64,000 nucleotides of DNA from Marinomonas alcarazii. GTDB lineage: Bacteria; Pseudomonadota; Gammaproteobacteria; Pseudomonadales; Marinomonadaceae. The stretch's first letter is position 1, and every line of letters begins with the position of its first letter. The notes under the pieces are model-generated. The model ran no database searches. It had not been told where the DNA came from and worked only from the letters and a program-made list of their open reading frames with translations. This document shows, in pieces, positions 34,207 through 44,718 of this stretch. A program made the translations under genes and the position numbers. Where the stretch lies: NCBI RefSeq assembly GCF_003208215.1, contig NZ_QKLW01000012.1, positions 1 to 64,000 on the forward strand. Reading direction: 5' to 3'.

Positions 34207-35148
34207 ATGGCTACCGAGCTAGAGCTAAAGTTAATGCTTCAGTCTGAGTATCTCAAGTCCGCAAGTGATTTTCTTGATGAATTTTGCGCGCTTGCTGATG
34301 CGGAGGATCAATCTCGTCAGCCAACCTTGGCTTTGATGAATGCCTACTTTGATACTGAAGACGCCAGTCTTATGAAAGGAGGCATGGCGTTGCGTATTCG
34401 AGCGGTAAACAAGACCTTTATTCAAACGGTAAAAACTCGAGGTAGTAATCGTATTGGCATGCACGCCCGGGGAGAGTGGGAGTGGTTTTTACCTAATGAC
34501 CAATTAGATTTATCACTATTGAATGAAGTGCCTTTGCCAGAAAGCTTGCAAGATATGTCCTGGGCCAATGAGCTGGTTGAAGTATATCGAACGGACTTCG
34601 AGCGCCAAGTTTGGAATATTCATTCAGCCGCCTGCAAAATGGAAGTGGTTTGTGATCAAGGTTTGGTTACCTCTCCATATGGAGAAGATTCAATTTGTGA
34701 GTTAGAACTGGAATTGAAGCAAGGTGACGAATCCGGCTTATATCAATTTGCATTGCAGTTGGCCGAGCGGGTTCCAGTGCAAGTGAGCATTGTCTCTAAG
34801 GCTCAAAAAGGCGTACGTTTGAAATATGGGCAGATAGAGTTCCCTGATAAACCACTTGCGACGTCAAGTTCTATTGAGCTGGCGGCGTATTGGTATGAAG
34901 TATGGTTAGTGTATTGGGAGGCAATGTATTTCATGGAGGATGAAGCGCTTTTGCAACCATTCCGTCACTCTATGGCGCAGTTGAAAAACTGCTTACCAGA
35001 CACATTAGCGCAGCAATTAACCGCATTAGATAATGAGTTAATGCCTTATTTAGCAGACGAATCTGTTGTGTTAAAACAGTTAGCTGGCATGACAAACATT
35101 GGCGTCAATATGTTACTTGTCGGGCAATGGTTAAACAGCCAAGCTTAA
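34207..35148 (+). CDS. CYTH-domain inorganic triphosphatase-like protein
   Basis: A 313-residue protein whose N-terminal CYTH domain (about 1-200) opens with the defining ExExK motif (ATELELKLML) and contains MALRIRAVNKTFIQTVKTRG and ICELELELKQGDESGLYQFA, the acidic and basic residues that line the triphosphate tunnel. The remaining ~110 residues resemble part of the CHAD helical domain and end short of the full length of E. coli YgiF (433 residues). Likely activity is hydrolysis of inorganic triphosphate. ATG at 34207, matching the family start, is preferred over 34171. It is 51 bp upstream of glnE, as ygiF is upstream of glnE in E. coli. Confidence 0.85.
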   Translation: MATELELKLMLQSEYLKSASDFLDEFCALADAEDQSRQPTLALMNAYFDTEDASLMKGGMALRIRAVNKTFIQTVKTRGSNRIGMHARGEWEWFLPNDQLDLSLLNEVPLPESLQDMSWANELVEVYRTDFERQVWNIHSAACKMEVVCDQGLVTSPYGEDSICELELELKQGDESGLYQFALQLAERVPVQVSIVSKAQKGVRLKYGQIEFPDKPLATSSSIELAAYWYEVWLVYWEAMYFMEDEALLQPFRHSMAQLKNCLPDTLAQQLTALDNELMPYLADESVVLKQLAGMTNIGVNMLLVGQWLNSQA

Positions 35149-35199
35149 TGATCTATGTTGTAACGAAAAAATAAAAAGAAAATGTTGTAAGGAAGCCCT

Positions 35200-38130
35200 G
35201 TGACACCACCTCATTTAAACCCAAATTACGCGATATTTTGTGAGCAATCTCTTTCTCGTTCCTTGTTATTGGAGCATGTTCAAGACGCACGAGAGAGGCA
35301 TGGTCTTGATGCATTGAGCCAAGAGCAAATCGATACATTAGAGCCGTTATGGGTTCTGAGTGAGTATTTGCATCAGCAATTTACTCGTTTCCCTCATTGG
35401 TTAGATGATCTCTTAACGTTAAAAGAGTTGCCGGAAAAACCATCAGTGGAAGCGTTAATGGCTGGGGAAGCGTTTTTCTCATGTGAGGCGAGTGCATGTT
35501 CGACAGAGACGTCAGAACCACTAGATGAAGCGGGTTTTATTAAACGTTTGCGTTTGTATCGACAGTGGTGGATGGTGCGACTAATCGCCTTGGATATTCA
35601 GCAACAAATTTCATTGACTGAGCTGACATCACGCCTAAGTGGCCTAGCGGATGCGTGTGTTAACGCCAGCTTGCAATGGACAACGCAGCACTATCTAGCC
35701 TTGTATGGTCAGGCGTTGGATAGTAACGGCCAGCCTCAGTCGATGATTGTGATTGGTATGGGGAAATTGGGGGGCAACGAATTAAACCTGTCTTCCGACA
35801 TCGACCTCATTTTTGCATTCCGCGAACATGGTGACACCCAAGGTGGTAAAAAAAGCCTATCTCATCAAGAGTACTTTACTAAGTTGGGACAAAAACTGAT
35901 CCAGCATTTGGATCAGGTAAGTGCCGATGGCTTTGTATTTAGAGTCGACATGCGCTTGCGACCGTTTGGTCAGTCAGGGGCCTTGGTGTTGAACATGGAT
36001 TCTCTAGAGAACTATTACCAAGATCAAGGCCGAGATTGGGAACGCTATGCCATGATCAAAGCTCGTGTCATGTCAGGAAATACCTTAGATGTTCGTGAAT
36101 TTGAAGCGTTACGAAAGCCTTTTGTCTATCGCAAGTATTTAGACTTTGGAGCAATCGGGGCGCTGCGTGATCTTAAACAAATGATTGCCAAAGAAGTGCG
36201 TCGTAAAGGCATAGAGCATAATATTAAATTAGGCGAAGGTGGAATTCGCGAAGTAGAGTTCATAGCCCAAGCTTTGCAAATCCTCCATGGCGGTAGAGAT
36301 CAGAAGCTACAAACACCCGCTTTGCTAGAAGTCTTACCTTACCTTGCTAAGCAGGATTATTTACCCACAGAGGAAGTTGAGCAATTACGCGATGCTTATT
36401 TACTGCTGCGCCGAACAGAGCATGCATTGCAAGCGGTCAACGATGAGCAAACCCAATTGTTGCCTGAAGATGAAAGAGCTCGTACTCGCATTGCCTTGAT
36501 GGTTGGGTTTCCTTCTTGGGAGGCGTTAGATGAACGTTTATGGGAAGTACGTAAAAATGTTCATCGTTCTTTTGTCGCCCTGATCGATGACGGTCATGAA
36601 AGCAGTGAAGAGGTTAAGAACCAAGAAACATGGCGTTTATTGATTAAGCATCCAGAAGACAAAGAAGCCATTGAAGATGCTATCGCATTAATTGCTTGGC
36701 AAGATCAAGAAGCAGCGATTATGAGAATCGCACAATTGCTTAGCTCGCGTACTGTTGTTTACATGCAACCTATTGGGCATGAACGGCTTGCGGTGTTTTT
36801 AGCTGCGCTCATAACGAAATTAACGGATGAAGTGAATCCAGATCTAGTGTTGGAGCGTGTTTTCCCCATATTAGAAGCGGTATTGCGCAGAACGGCTTAT
36901 TTGGTGCTGCTATGTGAGAACCAAACTGCGCTGACACACCTGATTCGCTTATGCCGAGAAAGTGTTTGGTTCACCGAGGCGATCTCGACAACGCCAGCAT
37001 TGTTGGATGAGTTGTTAGATGCCAATACGCTGTTTTCTCCACCTGATAAGACGATGCTTGCTGAAGAGCTTCAGCAGATATTATTGCGTTTGCCGGAAGA
37101 AGATGAAGAAGCACAAATGGATGCTATGCGTCGCTTTAGACGTTCTATTATCTTGCGTATTGCGGCCTGTGATATCACCGAAATCTTGCCTGTCATGAAA
37201 GTGAGTGATCACTTAACTTGGTTGGCAGAAGTGCTTCTTGATCAAGTATTGCAGCAGTCTTGGCAATATTTGACCAAGAAACATGGCTTTCCTGTGAGCC
37301 AAGGTGAAGCTGCGTATTCTCCGCAACTGGCGATTATAGGTTATGGAAAATCCGGTGGCTGGGAGCTGGGTTACGATTCAGATTTGGATCTTGTGTTTAT
37401 TCATGATGCACAAGCAACAGGTAGCACAGACGGCGAACGCAGTATCGATAATTTAACTTTCTATACTCGACTAGGGCAGCGTTTAATTCACATGATCACG
37501 AGCTTTACCGCTGCGGGTCGATTGTATGAGGTAGACATGCGCTTGCGTCCTTCTGGTAATTCTGGCCTATTGGTTTCTAGTTTAGATGCCTTTAAAGATT
37601 ACCAGCAAAAGGAAGCGTGGGTTTGGGAGCATCAAGCATTGACGCGTTCTCGTGGTTTGGCAGGAGACCCTAATCTACTGGCTAAGTTTGAAGATTGCCG
37701 CAAAGAGATTATTGCTTCTGTTAGAGATCGAAACGAACTCAAAGCGGAAGTAATAAAAATGCGTGAGAAAATGCGTGCTCACCTTGATACTGGCGGTAAA
37801 GACAAAGGTTTTGATCTTAAGCAGGGCGCTGGTGGCATTATAGACATCGAATTTATGGTGCAGTACTTAGTATTGGCTTGGTCGCACCAGTATCCTGAAC
37901 TTATGCGTTTTTCGGATAATGTCCGCCAGTTAGAAGCCGCAGCAAGTGTTGGGCTTCTAGATAAAGATCAAGCAGAGAAGATGACTGACACTTATACCTT
38001 GTATCGCTCGCTCGTTCACCGTTTGAGTTTGCAACATCAAAGTCGAGTTATTCAAAATGAAAAGCTAGTCAGTAACCAAAATATGGTCAGCCAGTTTTGG
38101 AGTCATTTTGTGACGGATAAAAATGTTTGA
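35200..38130 (+). CDS. glnE: Bifunctional glutamine synthetase adenylyltransferase/deadenylase
   Basis: Adds and removes AMP on glutamine synthetase according to nitrogen state, guided by P-II proteins. It has 976 residues in two homologous halves, each with a nucleotidyltransferase motif: GMGKLGGNELNLSSDIDLIF near residues 186-205 (deadenylase half) and GYGKSGGWELGYDSDLDLVF near 713-732 (adenylyltransferase half). The arginine-rich VDMRLRPFGQSG and VDMRLRPSGNSG follow in each. GTG at 35200 has AAGGAAG five bases upstream. The P-II protein GlnK is encoded 16 kb away. Confidence 0.98.
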   Translation: MTPPHLNPNYAIFCEQSLSRSLLLEHVQDARERHGLDALSQEQIDTLEPLWVLSEYLHQQFTRFPHWLDDLLTLKELPEKPSVEALMAGEAFFSCEASACSTETSEPLDEAGFIKRLRLYRQWWMVRLIALDIQQQISLTELTSRLSGLADACVNASLQWTTQHYLALYGQALDSNGQPQSMIVIGMGKLGGNELNLSSDIDLIFAFREHGDTQGGKKSLSHQEYFTKLGQKLIQHLDQVSADGFVFRVDMRLRPFGQSGALVLNMDSLENYYQDQGRDWERYAMIKARVMSGNTLDVREFEALRKPFVYRKYLDFGAIGALRDLKQMIAKEVRRKGIEHNIKLGEGGIREVEFIAQALQILHGGRDQKLQTPALLEVLPYLAKQDYLPTEEVEQLRDAYLLLRRTEHALQAVNDEQTQLLPEDERARTRIALMVGFPSWEALDERLWEVRKNVHRSFVALIDDGHESSEEVKNQETWRLLIKHPEDKEAIEDAIALIAWQDQEAAIMRIAQLLSSRTVVYMQPIGHERLAVFLAALITKLTDEVNPDLVLERVFPILEAVLRRTAYLVLLCENQTALTHLIRLCRESVWFTEAISTTPALLDELLDANTLFSPPDKTMLAEELQQILLRLPEEDEEAQMDAMRRFRRSIILRIAACDITEILPVMKVSDHLTWLAEVLLDQVLQQSWQYLTKKHGFPVSQGEAAYSPQLAIIGYGKSGGWELGYDSDLDLVFIHDAQATGSTDGERSIDNLTFYTRLGQRLIHMITSFTAAGRLYEVDMRLRPSGNSGLLVSSLDAFKDYQQKEAWVWEHQALTRSRGLAGDPNLLAKFEDCRKEIIASVRDRNELKAEVIKMREKMRAHLDTGGKDKGFDLKQGAGGIIDIEFMVQYLVLAWSHQYPELMRFSDNVRQLEAAASVGLLDKDQAEKMTDTYTLYRSLVHRLSLQHQSRVIQNEKLVSNQNMVSQFWSHFVTDKNV

Positions 38131-38220
38131 GTAAATTTCATCCCGTTTACAAAAAGTCATTCGTAAATATGTTATTTTCTGACTATACTGGATGTATTGA
38201 TGTTTTTTTGATCAATGAGT

Positions 38221-38260
38221 AACCTACAAACGCGAAACACGTTAGTAGGTTTATAGGAGG
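38221..38260 (+). promoter_or_regulatory. Leader hairpin and strong ribosome binding site
   Basis: AACCTAC-A-AACG (38221-38232) pairs with CGTT-A-GTAGGTT (38240-38251) around CGAAACA, and TAGGAGG (38254-38260) follows three bases later, five bases from the ATG of the 69-residue gene. A stem ending right at the ribosome binding site may set translation or stabilise the transcript. Confidence 0.6.
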
Positions 38261-38264
38261 AAAA

Positions 38265-38474
38265 ATGCCAAGTATTAATGGTTTGAGTAGTCCTGCGATG
38301 GATTATGCTAGTGAGGTATACAGTGCCAGCTTGTCAAAAGTTGCCCAGCAACAAAAGGCAGAGCAAGAGCTTGCCTTGTTAGAGGAAGCGGCAAAAACGG
38401 TAACGCCTGCCGCGAATAGTGGGTCGCACACTACGACGGATAACTTAGGTCAGAATATAAACGTTAACGTTTGA
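38265..38474 (+). CDS. Small protein, possible YjfB-type putative motility protein
   Basis: A 69-residue protein with an amphipathic middle (about 16-50; EVYSASLSKVAQQQKAEQEL, rich in Ala, Gln and Glu) and a C-terminal end DNLGQNINVNV. This resembles the small putative motility protein family (YjfB), whose members are 55-75 residues with a helical core and a Gly-x-x-[IV]-[DN]-[IVT] end. The family is of unknown biochemical function, and the match is by eye only. It has its own terminator, a near-perfect TAGGAGG and a leader hairpin, so it is probably strongly expressed. No flagellar genes are in the window. Confidence 0.6.
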   Translation: MPSINGLSSPAMDYASEVYSASLSKVAQQQKAEQELALLEEAAKTVTPAANSGSHTTTDNLGQNINVNV

Positions 38475-38513
38475 CACCGTATAAAAACGTTTATTTGAAA
38501 TGTACTTAATAAT

Positions 38514-38550
38514 AAAAGGCCCGTTAGATTGAATCTAATGGGCCTTTTAT
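38514..38550. terminator. Bidirectional terminator between the small gene and sbmA
   Basis: AAAAGGCCCGTTAGATT pairs with ATCTAATGGGCCTTTT (one T-G mismatch zone) around GA. A and T runs flank both sides, so it serves the plus-strand small gene and the minus-strand transporter. Confidence 0.85.
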
Positions 38551-38573
38551 ATTCACGAAAATACGCTATTGAT

Positions 38574-39854
38574 TTACTGCTGTGTTTCGATAAAACTCTG
38601 GTCTTCTTCAGGCAGTGGTTGATCGTAAATAGCCGCTTCAAAAGCTTTAAGACGTTTGTAGATAGATAATAGTTCTACAATCGTTGTCCAAGAGTTAACC
38701 AAGTACTGGAAGGAATTCTCTACTTGATTGAACGCATTATTGATTTGTTGAAATATCCCAAAAGTGATGGCGCCAGCAACGATAGATGGGCCGAGTGCGA
38801 TTAATGGTACTAAAACACCTGCTTGAAGGTAACCGTAACGAACCACATTAAAATACAAGTAGTTAAAGTAAAGAGTGAAGTAGTTTTTACGTACATGGTT
38901 AAACAGTTCTTTTAATGTTGCAGGCTCTGCTCTGTCGGCTCTATCTTCACCATATACCAGTTCTTTTCGGTAGGCAGCCTCAACACGTTGATTTTTAAAT
39001 TCCAAACCGGGAAGTTTGATACCAGCTACCGCAAGAAGTGCTGTCCCGATAATCGACCAAAATAATGCGGTGAAAACTAACCCCTGTGGTACTTCACCGA
39101 TAAAGGGAAGTTCTTTGACATAGGAGGAGAGCCCCCACAGTACAGGCAAAAAGGCGATCAAAGTCATAACTGAGCTGATCAAACGCACTCCTAGACCTTC
39201 CATTATGCTGGCAAAGCGCATGGTGTCTTCTTGGATACGCTGTGATGCCCCTTCAATGTGCCTAACTTGCTGCCATTTTGATGAATAATATTCCGTCATG
39301 GACGTTCTCCAGCGGAAGATGTAATGGCTCACAAAGAAGCTTTTTAGAACCACGAGGCTTATGTGTGTTGCTGCAATCCCAAAAAAGACATAGATCTGAG
39401 CAAAGTAGTCATCCATAGTGATTGAATTTGGGGTTGTTAAGGCTTTTTGAACTAGGTTATAAAAATCGCCATACCAACTGTTCAGCATGACGCTAAGTTG
39501 TACGCTGAACCAAGTAGCAAAAATAATTAAGCCCGACCCCATCACTGACCATTTTGCCCATTTATGGCCACCGAAGATCATCCAGATCCCGATAAATAAC
39601 CCATAACATACCGCTATGTATTGATAGAGCCACGCATCTAATGCCGTACTTTGTGCGCTCTGAAATGCGTTTTGGGCAGCAGCATCAGCACCTTCCGCTA
39701 AAGCCTCAGGAAAGTGGACGCCAAAAAAGGAGCCTAGGCTTAAAATGTGTCCTAAGTCCTGAACGACAGCATACCAGCCAATCACACAAACTAGTGCCCA
39801 GATGACAAAACTTAGGAAAAAGAGCTTGGGTTTTGGGAAAAAAGATTGAAACAC
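38574..39854 (-). CDS. sbmA: SbmA/BacA-like inner-membrane peptide transporter
   Basis: A 426-residue membrane protein close to E. coli SbmA along its whole length: MFQSFFPKPKLFFLSFVIWA at the start, then SHYIFRWRTSMTEYYSSKWQ, RHIEGASQRIQEDTMRFAS, LPGLEFKNQRVEAAYRKELVY and LVNSWTTIVELLSIYKRLKA. SbmA/BacA proteins are proton-driven, ABC-fold-related carriers that take up antimicrobial peptides and, in relatives, affect lipid A and cobalamin. About 7-8 membrane segments and no ATPase domain are seen. There is an insertion near residues 40-65 (LGSFFGVHFPEALAEGADAA) compared with E. coli. Ends at terminator 38514-38550. Confidence 0.92.
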   Translation of the reverse strand: MFQSFFPKPKLFFLSFVIWALVCVIGWYAVVQDLGHILSLGSFFGVHFPEALAEGADAAAQNAFQSAQSTALDAWLYQYIAVCYGLFIGIWMIFGGHKWAKWSVMGSGLIIFATWFSVQLSVMLNSWYGDFYNLVQKALTTPNSITMDDYFAQIYVFFGIAATHISLVVLKSFFVSHYIFRWRTSMTEYYSSKWQQVRHIEGASQRIQEDTMRFASIMEGLGVRLISSVMTLIAFLPVLWGLSSYVKELPFIGEVPQGLVFTALFWSIIGTALLAVAGIKLPGLEFKNQRVEAAYRKELVYGEDRADRAEPATLKELFNHVRKNYFTLYFNYLYFNVVRYGYLQAGVLVPLIALGPSIVAGAITFGIFQQINNAFNQVENSFQYLVNSWTTIVELLSIYKRLKAFEAAIYDQPLPEEDQSFIETQQ

Positions 39855-40074
39855 GTTGTTGTTTCTCTATGTTAGTTAATTAGTTGGGATGAGTAAGCCA
39901 TTGATTTACACAGGGTTAGTTAATGGCGAATCATCCGAGCTTAAACCAGTGAAGTGATAATGACAATCAGATACCAGTACTTGAATCAGCAAAAAAGGCG
40001 ACAATTTATTAACTAAGAGTCGTTTTCATTATACTAAAGCACTTTATGGCAAACTTAAGGTACAGGGAAATAAT

Positions 40075-40935
40075 ATGGCGCAGGTTGAGGTGTATCTAAT
40101 TCGAGCTTTTTCTATTGCGGGCCAAGGCGGAAATTTGGCGGGTGTGGTGTTAAATGCAGATCCCTTAACAGAGCCACAGAGACAATTCATAGCGCAGCAA
40201 GTGGGTGTGTCTGAAACAGCATTTGTTAGTAAAAGTGATAAGGCTGATTTTCAGGTATCTTTTTACACTCCTACCGTAGAAGTCGATTTTTGCGGTCATG
40301 CCACGTTAAGTACCTTTTGGTTGCTCCATCATTTTCAATCTATTGCTGCTGGAAAATATCGACAAGAAACGAAAGCGGGCGTCTTAGATGTCGATGTGGC
40401 GTTAAATGGTGATATCTTAATGAGTCAAAGCTTACCAACTTGGTTTGACGAGTTTAGTGCTCAAGAGATCGCGCCTTTGTTAGGTATTGCGCCGTCACTG
40501 ATTTTGCAAACAGGTTTGCCTATTCAAGCTATTTCTACTGGCTTGATTGACCTGATGGTTCCTGTTCCTTATGGAGTGCTAGATTGTCTTGAAGTGGATC
40601 ATGAGGCGATTACTCGGTTTTGCCAACAACACCAGTATGTCGGTTTTCATGTCTTTGAAATGAACCTACAGGAAAGTGCTTATACCGCCAGTTGCCGTAA
40701 CTTTGCACCAGCGGTTGGTATACCCGAAGAATCCGCGACAGGCAGTTCGAGTGGCGCGTTAGTCTGTTATTTGAACCGGCACTTTGGTTATCAGCAGGCG
40801 ATTTTTGAGCAAGGGCGGGCGATGGAAGTGTCATCGCGTCTAGTGACTCAATTAACCATAGATAAAGAGGAATTAACGCAGGTTCAAGTTGGAGGGGAAG
40901 GGGCGTTTGATAGGGTATGCTATATCAGCATATGA
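40075..40935 (+). CDS. PhzF-family isomerase/epimerase
   Basis: A 286-residue protein of the PhzF/diaminopimelate-epimerase fold: an N-terminal VYLIRAFSIAGQGGNLAGVV, catalytic Glu in SETAFVSKSD near residue 48, VDFCGHATLSTFWLL near 73-87 and a C-terminal half with NFAPAVGIPEESATGSSSGALVCYL near 217-241. Members act as isomerases or hydrolases of small metabolites. Only a few are characterised, and phenazine genes are absent here, so the substrate is unknown. It is a single gene, convergent with the M48 peptidase gene. Confidence 0.85.
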   Translation: MAQVEVYLIRAFSIAGQGGNLAGVVLNADPLTEPQRQFIAQQVGVSETAFVSKSDKADFQVSFYTPTVEVDFCGHATLSTFWLLHHFQSIAAGKYRQETKAGVLDVDVALNGDILMSQSLPTWFDEFSAQEIAPLLGIAPSLILQTGLPIQAISTGLIDLMVPVPYGVLDCLEVDHEAITRFCQQHQYVGFHVFEMNLQESAYTASCRNFAPAVGIPEESATGSSSGALVCYLNRHFGYQQAIFEQGRAMEVSSRLVTQLTIDKEELTQVQVGGEGAFDRVCYISI

Positions 40936-40965
40936 GATGGTGTATTGTTGATACTTGGAAGTTTG

Positions 40966-42078
40966 TTAATTCTGGGCTAAGGGGCATTGGGTTATGCTTT
41001 TATCAAAACAGTCCTGATAATGTTTTCCCATTATAGTGCGTTGTTCTCTATTAGGGTGAGTTGACAATATATCTAATGCTTTTTTGGTTATTGTATTTTT
41101 ATTTGTCTGATTTACATCATCATGTGTATCATTTTCCATTCTAGTTAATATGTCTCCTAAACTGGAAGGGGGAATATTTGCTTTCAAAGCAAGTTGATAT
41201 GCAAATTGGTCTGCTTGCGACTCATATTCACGAGAGTATGCGTTGCTGATAAGTAGCGATCCTACACCAACACCTAAATCGGAAATAGAACTCATGTCGC
41301 CGAATATAAGTACTGAGGCGACGGTAATAATCCCTCCTTCAATTACTTTTTTTAGAGTGTGGCGCTCTACAATATGCCCCATTTCATGCAATAGAACGAT
41401 ATTAATTTCATTATTATTTTGTGCGAGTTCGACCAATCGATCAGTGACTATGATATTACCATCAGGCAGTGCCAGTGCATTAGCAATACTGTTTTTCCTA
41501 CCTGATGGCCAATGACGAAAGTGCAATGTGAATTTAGGAGTGTCGTTTGCTTGATATAAAGGCGCTATATTGTGATCGAAGTTCTGGCGAATATCTTGTT
41601 GCTTTAATTTTGACAATTTACTAGGTTCTAAAATGCTCTTATCTAGAAATTGTAAGGCATGACTTGATAAAGACTGATTAACTGAGTTAGGTAGAGCCTC
41701 TGCAATTGCATGGCTAATTGTAGGTAGTCCCCATTTGAAGCTAATAAAAACAGCACCAGCAACAATAAAAGTACTTAAAATCACTAAGGAAAGATTTTTT
41801 TCTAAGGTATCTACAAAAGCCATAACACGAGAAGCATGGCTTTTGGGTTTTAGTAGTTTGTCTATGGCGTTATTATCTTTTGTCTCAAAAACACTGCCAT
41901 ATTGAAGTGTTATTTTTCGAGCAATATTGCCAAGTCGATGTGAAGTGTGAAGTTCTTCACAGCTTCCACCTATAACAAAATGACCTTCAGTATAAAGCTG
42001 AAAGTCACTGCCAGAGATAAGTAACCTTGCAGGGACAAAGTTGGATGCCCCTGCTTGATATAACCTACCTTCGATCAT
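40966..42078 (-). CDS. M48-family membrane zinc metallopeptidase
   Basis: A 370-residue protein: an N-terminal domain (about 1-75; GRLYQAGASNFVPARLLISG, a small beta domain found in front of some M48 peptidases), a transmembrane helix at about 97-117, and a peptidase domain with HEMGH at residues 231-235 (HExxH zinc motif), a second hydrophobic stretch after it, and the third ligand probably in SREYESQADQFAYQLA near 288. This is the fold of HtpX, Oma1 and BepA. It shares one base (TAATG) with the upstream DUF898 membrane protein gene, so the pair is translationally coupled and may act together in membrane protein quality control. Confidence 0.88.
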   Translation of the reverse strand: MIEGRLYQAGASNFVPARLLISGSDFQLYTEGHFVIGGSCEELHTSHRLGNIARKITLQYGSVFETKDNNAIDKLLKPKSHASRVMAFVDTLEKNLSLVILSTFIVAGAVFISFKWGLPTISHAIAEALPNSVNQSLSSHALQFLDKSILEPSKLSKLKQQDIRQNFDHNIAPLYQANDTPKFTLHFRHWPSGRKNSIANALALPDGNIIVTDRLVELAQNNNEINIVLLHEMGHIVERHTLKKVIEGGIITVASVLIFGDMSSISDLGVGVGSLLISNAYSREYESQADQFAYQLALKANIPPSSLGDILTRMENDTHDDVNQTNKNTITKKALDILSTHPNREQRTIMGKHYQDCFDKSITQCPLAQN

Positions 42079-43226
42079 TAAAAAGCAAGACTACCAATGT
42101 CAGCATTAAATGCATCGCCAAGTTCTTCACCTAAAGGCCCTTCTTCGCCAGTTTGCTTAGAGATGAAGTTATTAAAACCTTCCTCAGCTTGAACATTGAT
42201 ACTTTCAATGCTGCAGCGGTAAAGACGTACAGCTGCCCATGGGTAACCCAAACCTAGGGTGCAAACCAATAATAATAAGTTTGTTAGCATGACCGAAAAA
42301 TATTTGTTAGTCGTTAATGTTGACTCAAATGTGATAGATTTATTTAAGGTTGTTTTACTTAAAAGGTACATGCGTTGGTGTGCTTTCACATAAGAGAAAA
42401 TATAAAGGCCAGTCAAAATAAAAATGCCGTACATAAAAATAATCATACCAAATATAAGGCTAGCAGTATTTATACTTTGACCAAAGCTTGCCAATGCTTG
42501 AAAGAAGGATCTAAGTCCACCAGAATTGGCGCTGCTTAAAATAATGGAAAATGCGATAATTAGTACTATGAGTAAAAATAGAAAAGCTAGACCTGCTGCT
42601 TTCAAAATAATCATGAAAAAAGGCTTAAATTCAAGATTGGTTGAAAATTGTCCTTGACCAAAATGAGAGCCATTCACTACATAGCTATTGGTGACCTTGC
42701 TAATCATTGCGAAATAAGCAGGGTATGCTATCAAAGATAAGACAAGAGCTAGCCAAATACTTATTTGACTAACGAAGTACAATGCAGCAATACCAACAGC
42801 TAGCAATCCGATAGGGTATGCAAGCAGAGCAATATAAGATCCAGAAAGCTCTCCATTAAAGCCAAAGCGTACATTTCGGTAGCTGGACATATTAAGGTTA
42901 AACTTCATTGAGCGCCAAATAATCCAAGGTAAAGCAATAAGAAGAGCGATTGGTAGGATGAGACCTAATATTGGGCTTAATTGGCCAATAACCAGGTAGG
43001 CAACAAGCAGTGCAACGGCAATGATGAAACTGAAAAATAGTTGTTTACCTGTTGCGTGGTATTCAAAGTTTGAATTATCAAGCTCTGTATTACCATAGAA
43101 GTAGCGTAAGGTTCGAACTTTTGCCCATGGTCTATATAGGCCTAGTGTTACAATTGTTAGTAGGATATTTACTATCCAAATTTTGAAATACTCTAAACCC
43201 GATCCATTAAATTTAATTGGAGTCAT
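42078..43226 (-). CDS. YjgN-family (DUF898) membrane protein
   Basis: A 382-residue protein with about eight membrane segments. Repeated motifs typical of DUF898/YjgN are seen twice in similar form: YFKIWIVNILLTIVTLGLYR with PWAKVRTLRYFYGNTELDNS near the start, and MLTNLLLLVCTLGLGYPWAA with VRLYRCSIESINV near 310-350. The function is not known. It is coupled by TAATG to the M48 peptidase gene downstream, an arrangement that I believe recurs in other gammaproteobacteria. Base composition is A+T rich compared with its neighbours. Confidence 0.85.
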   Translation of the reverse strand: MTPIKFNGSGLEYFKIWIVNILLTIVTLGLYRPWAKVRTLRYFYGNTELDNSNFEYHATGKQLFFSFIIAVALLVAYLVIGQLSPILGLILPIALLIALPWIIWRSMKFNLNMSSYRNVRFGFNGELSGSYIALLAYPIGLLAVGIAALYFVSQISIWLALVLSLIAYPAYFAMISKVTNSYVVNGSHFGQGQFSTNLEFKPFFMIILKAAGLAFLFLLIVLIIAFSIILSSANSGGLRSFFQALASFGQSINTASLIFGMIIFMYGIFILTGLYIFSYVKAHQRMYLLSKTTLNKSITFESTLTTNKYFSVMLTNLLLLVCTLGLGYPWAAVRLYRCSIESINVQAEEGFNNFISKQTGEEGPLGEELGDAFNADIGSLAF

Positions 43227-43374
43227 TCCTTTTACCCTCTTGTATAGATATATAACTTAAAATTTCGGCGATATTATCGATATATTAGTCTTTGTTCAAT
43301 CTTTTTATAAGGTTTGTATATGAGAGTTAATATCAGAGGTAAGTGATTAATAGTTTTTTTTGTGGATCTTGTAA

Positions 43375-43404
43375 CAAAAAAATCGGACCTAAGTCCGATT
43401 TTTA
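43375..43404 (-). terminator. Terminator after the aminotransferase gene
   Basis: ATCGGAC and GTCCGAT pair around CTAA, with A and T runs on both sides. It lies 25 bp beyond the aminotransferase stop. The next leftward gene (DUF898) begins at 43226, so the two units are separate. Confidence 0.85.
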
Positions 43405-43428
43405 TTGTTTTGCTTGTGACAAACCAGC

Positions 43429-44718
<1,290 letters not shown>

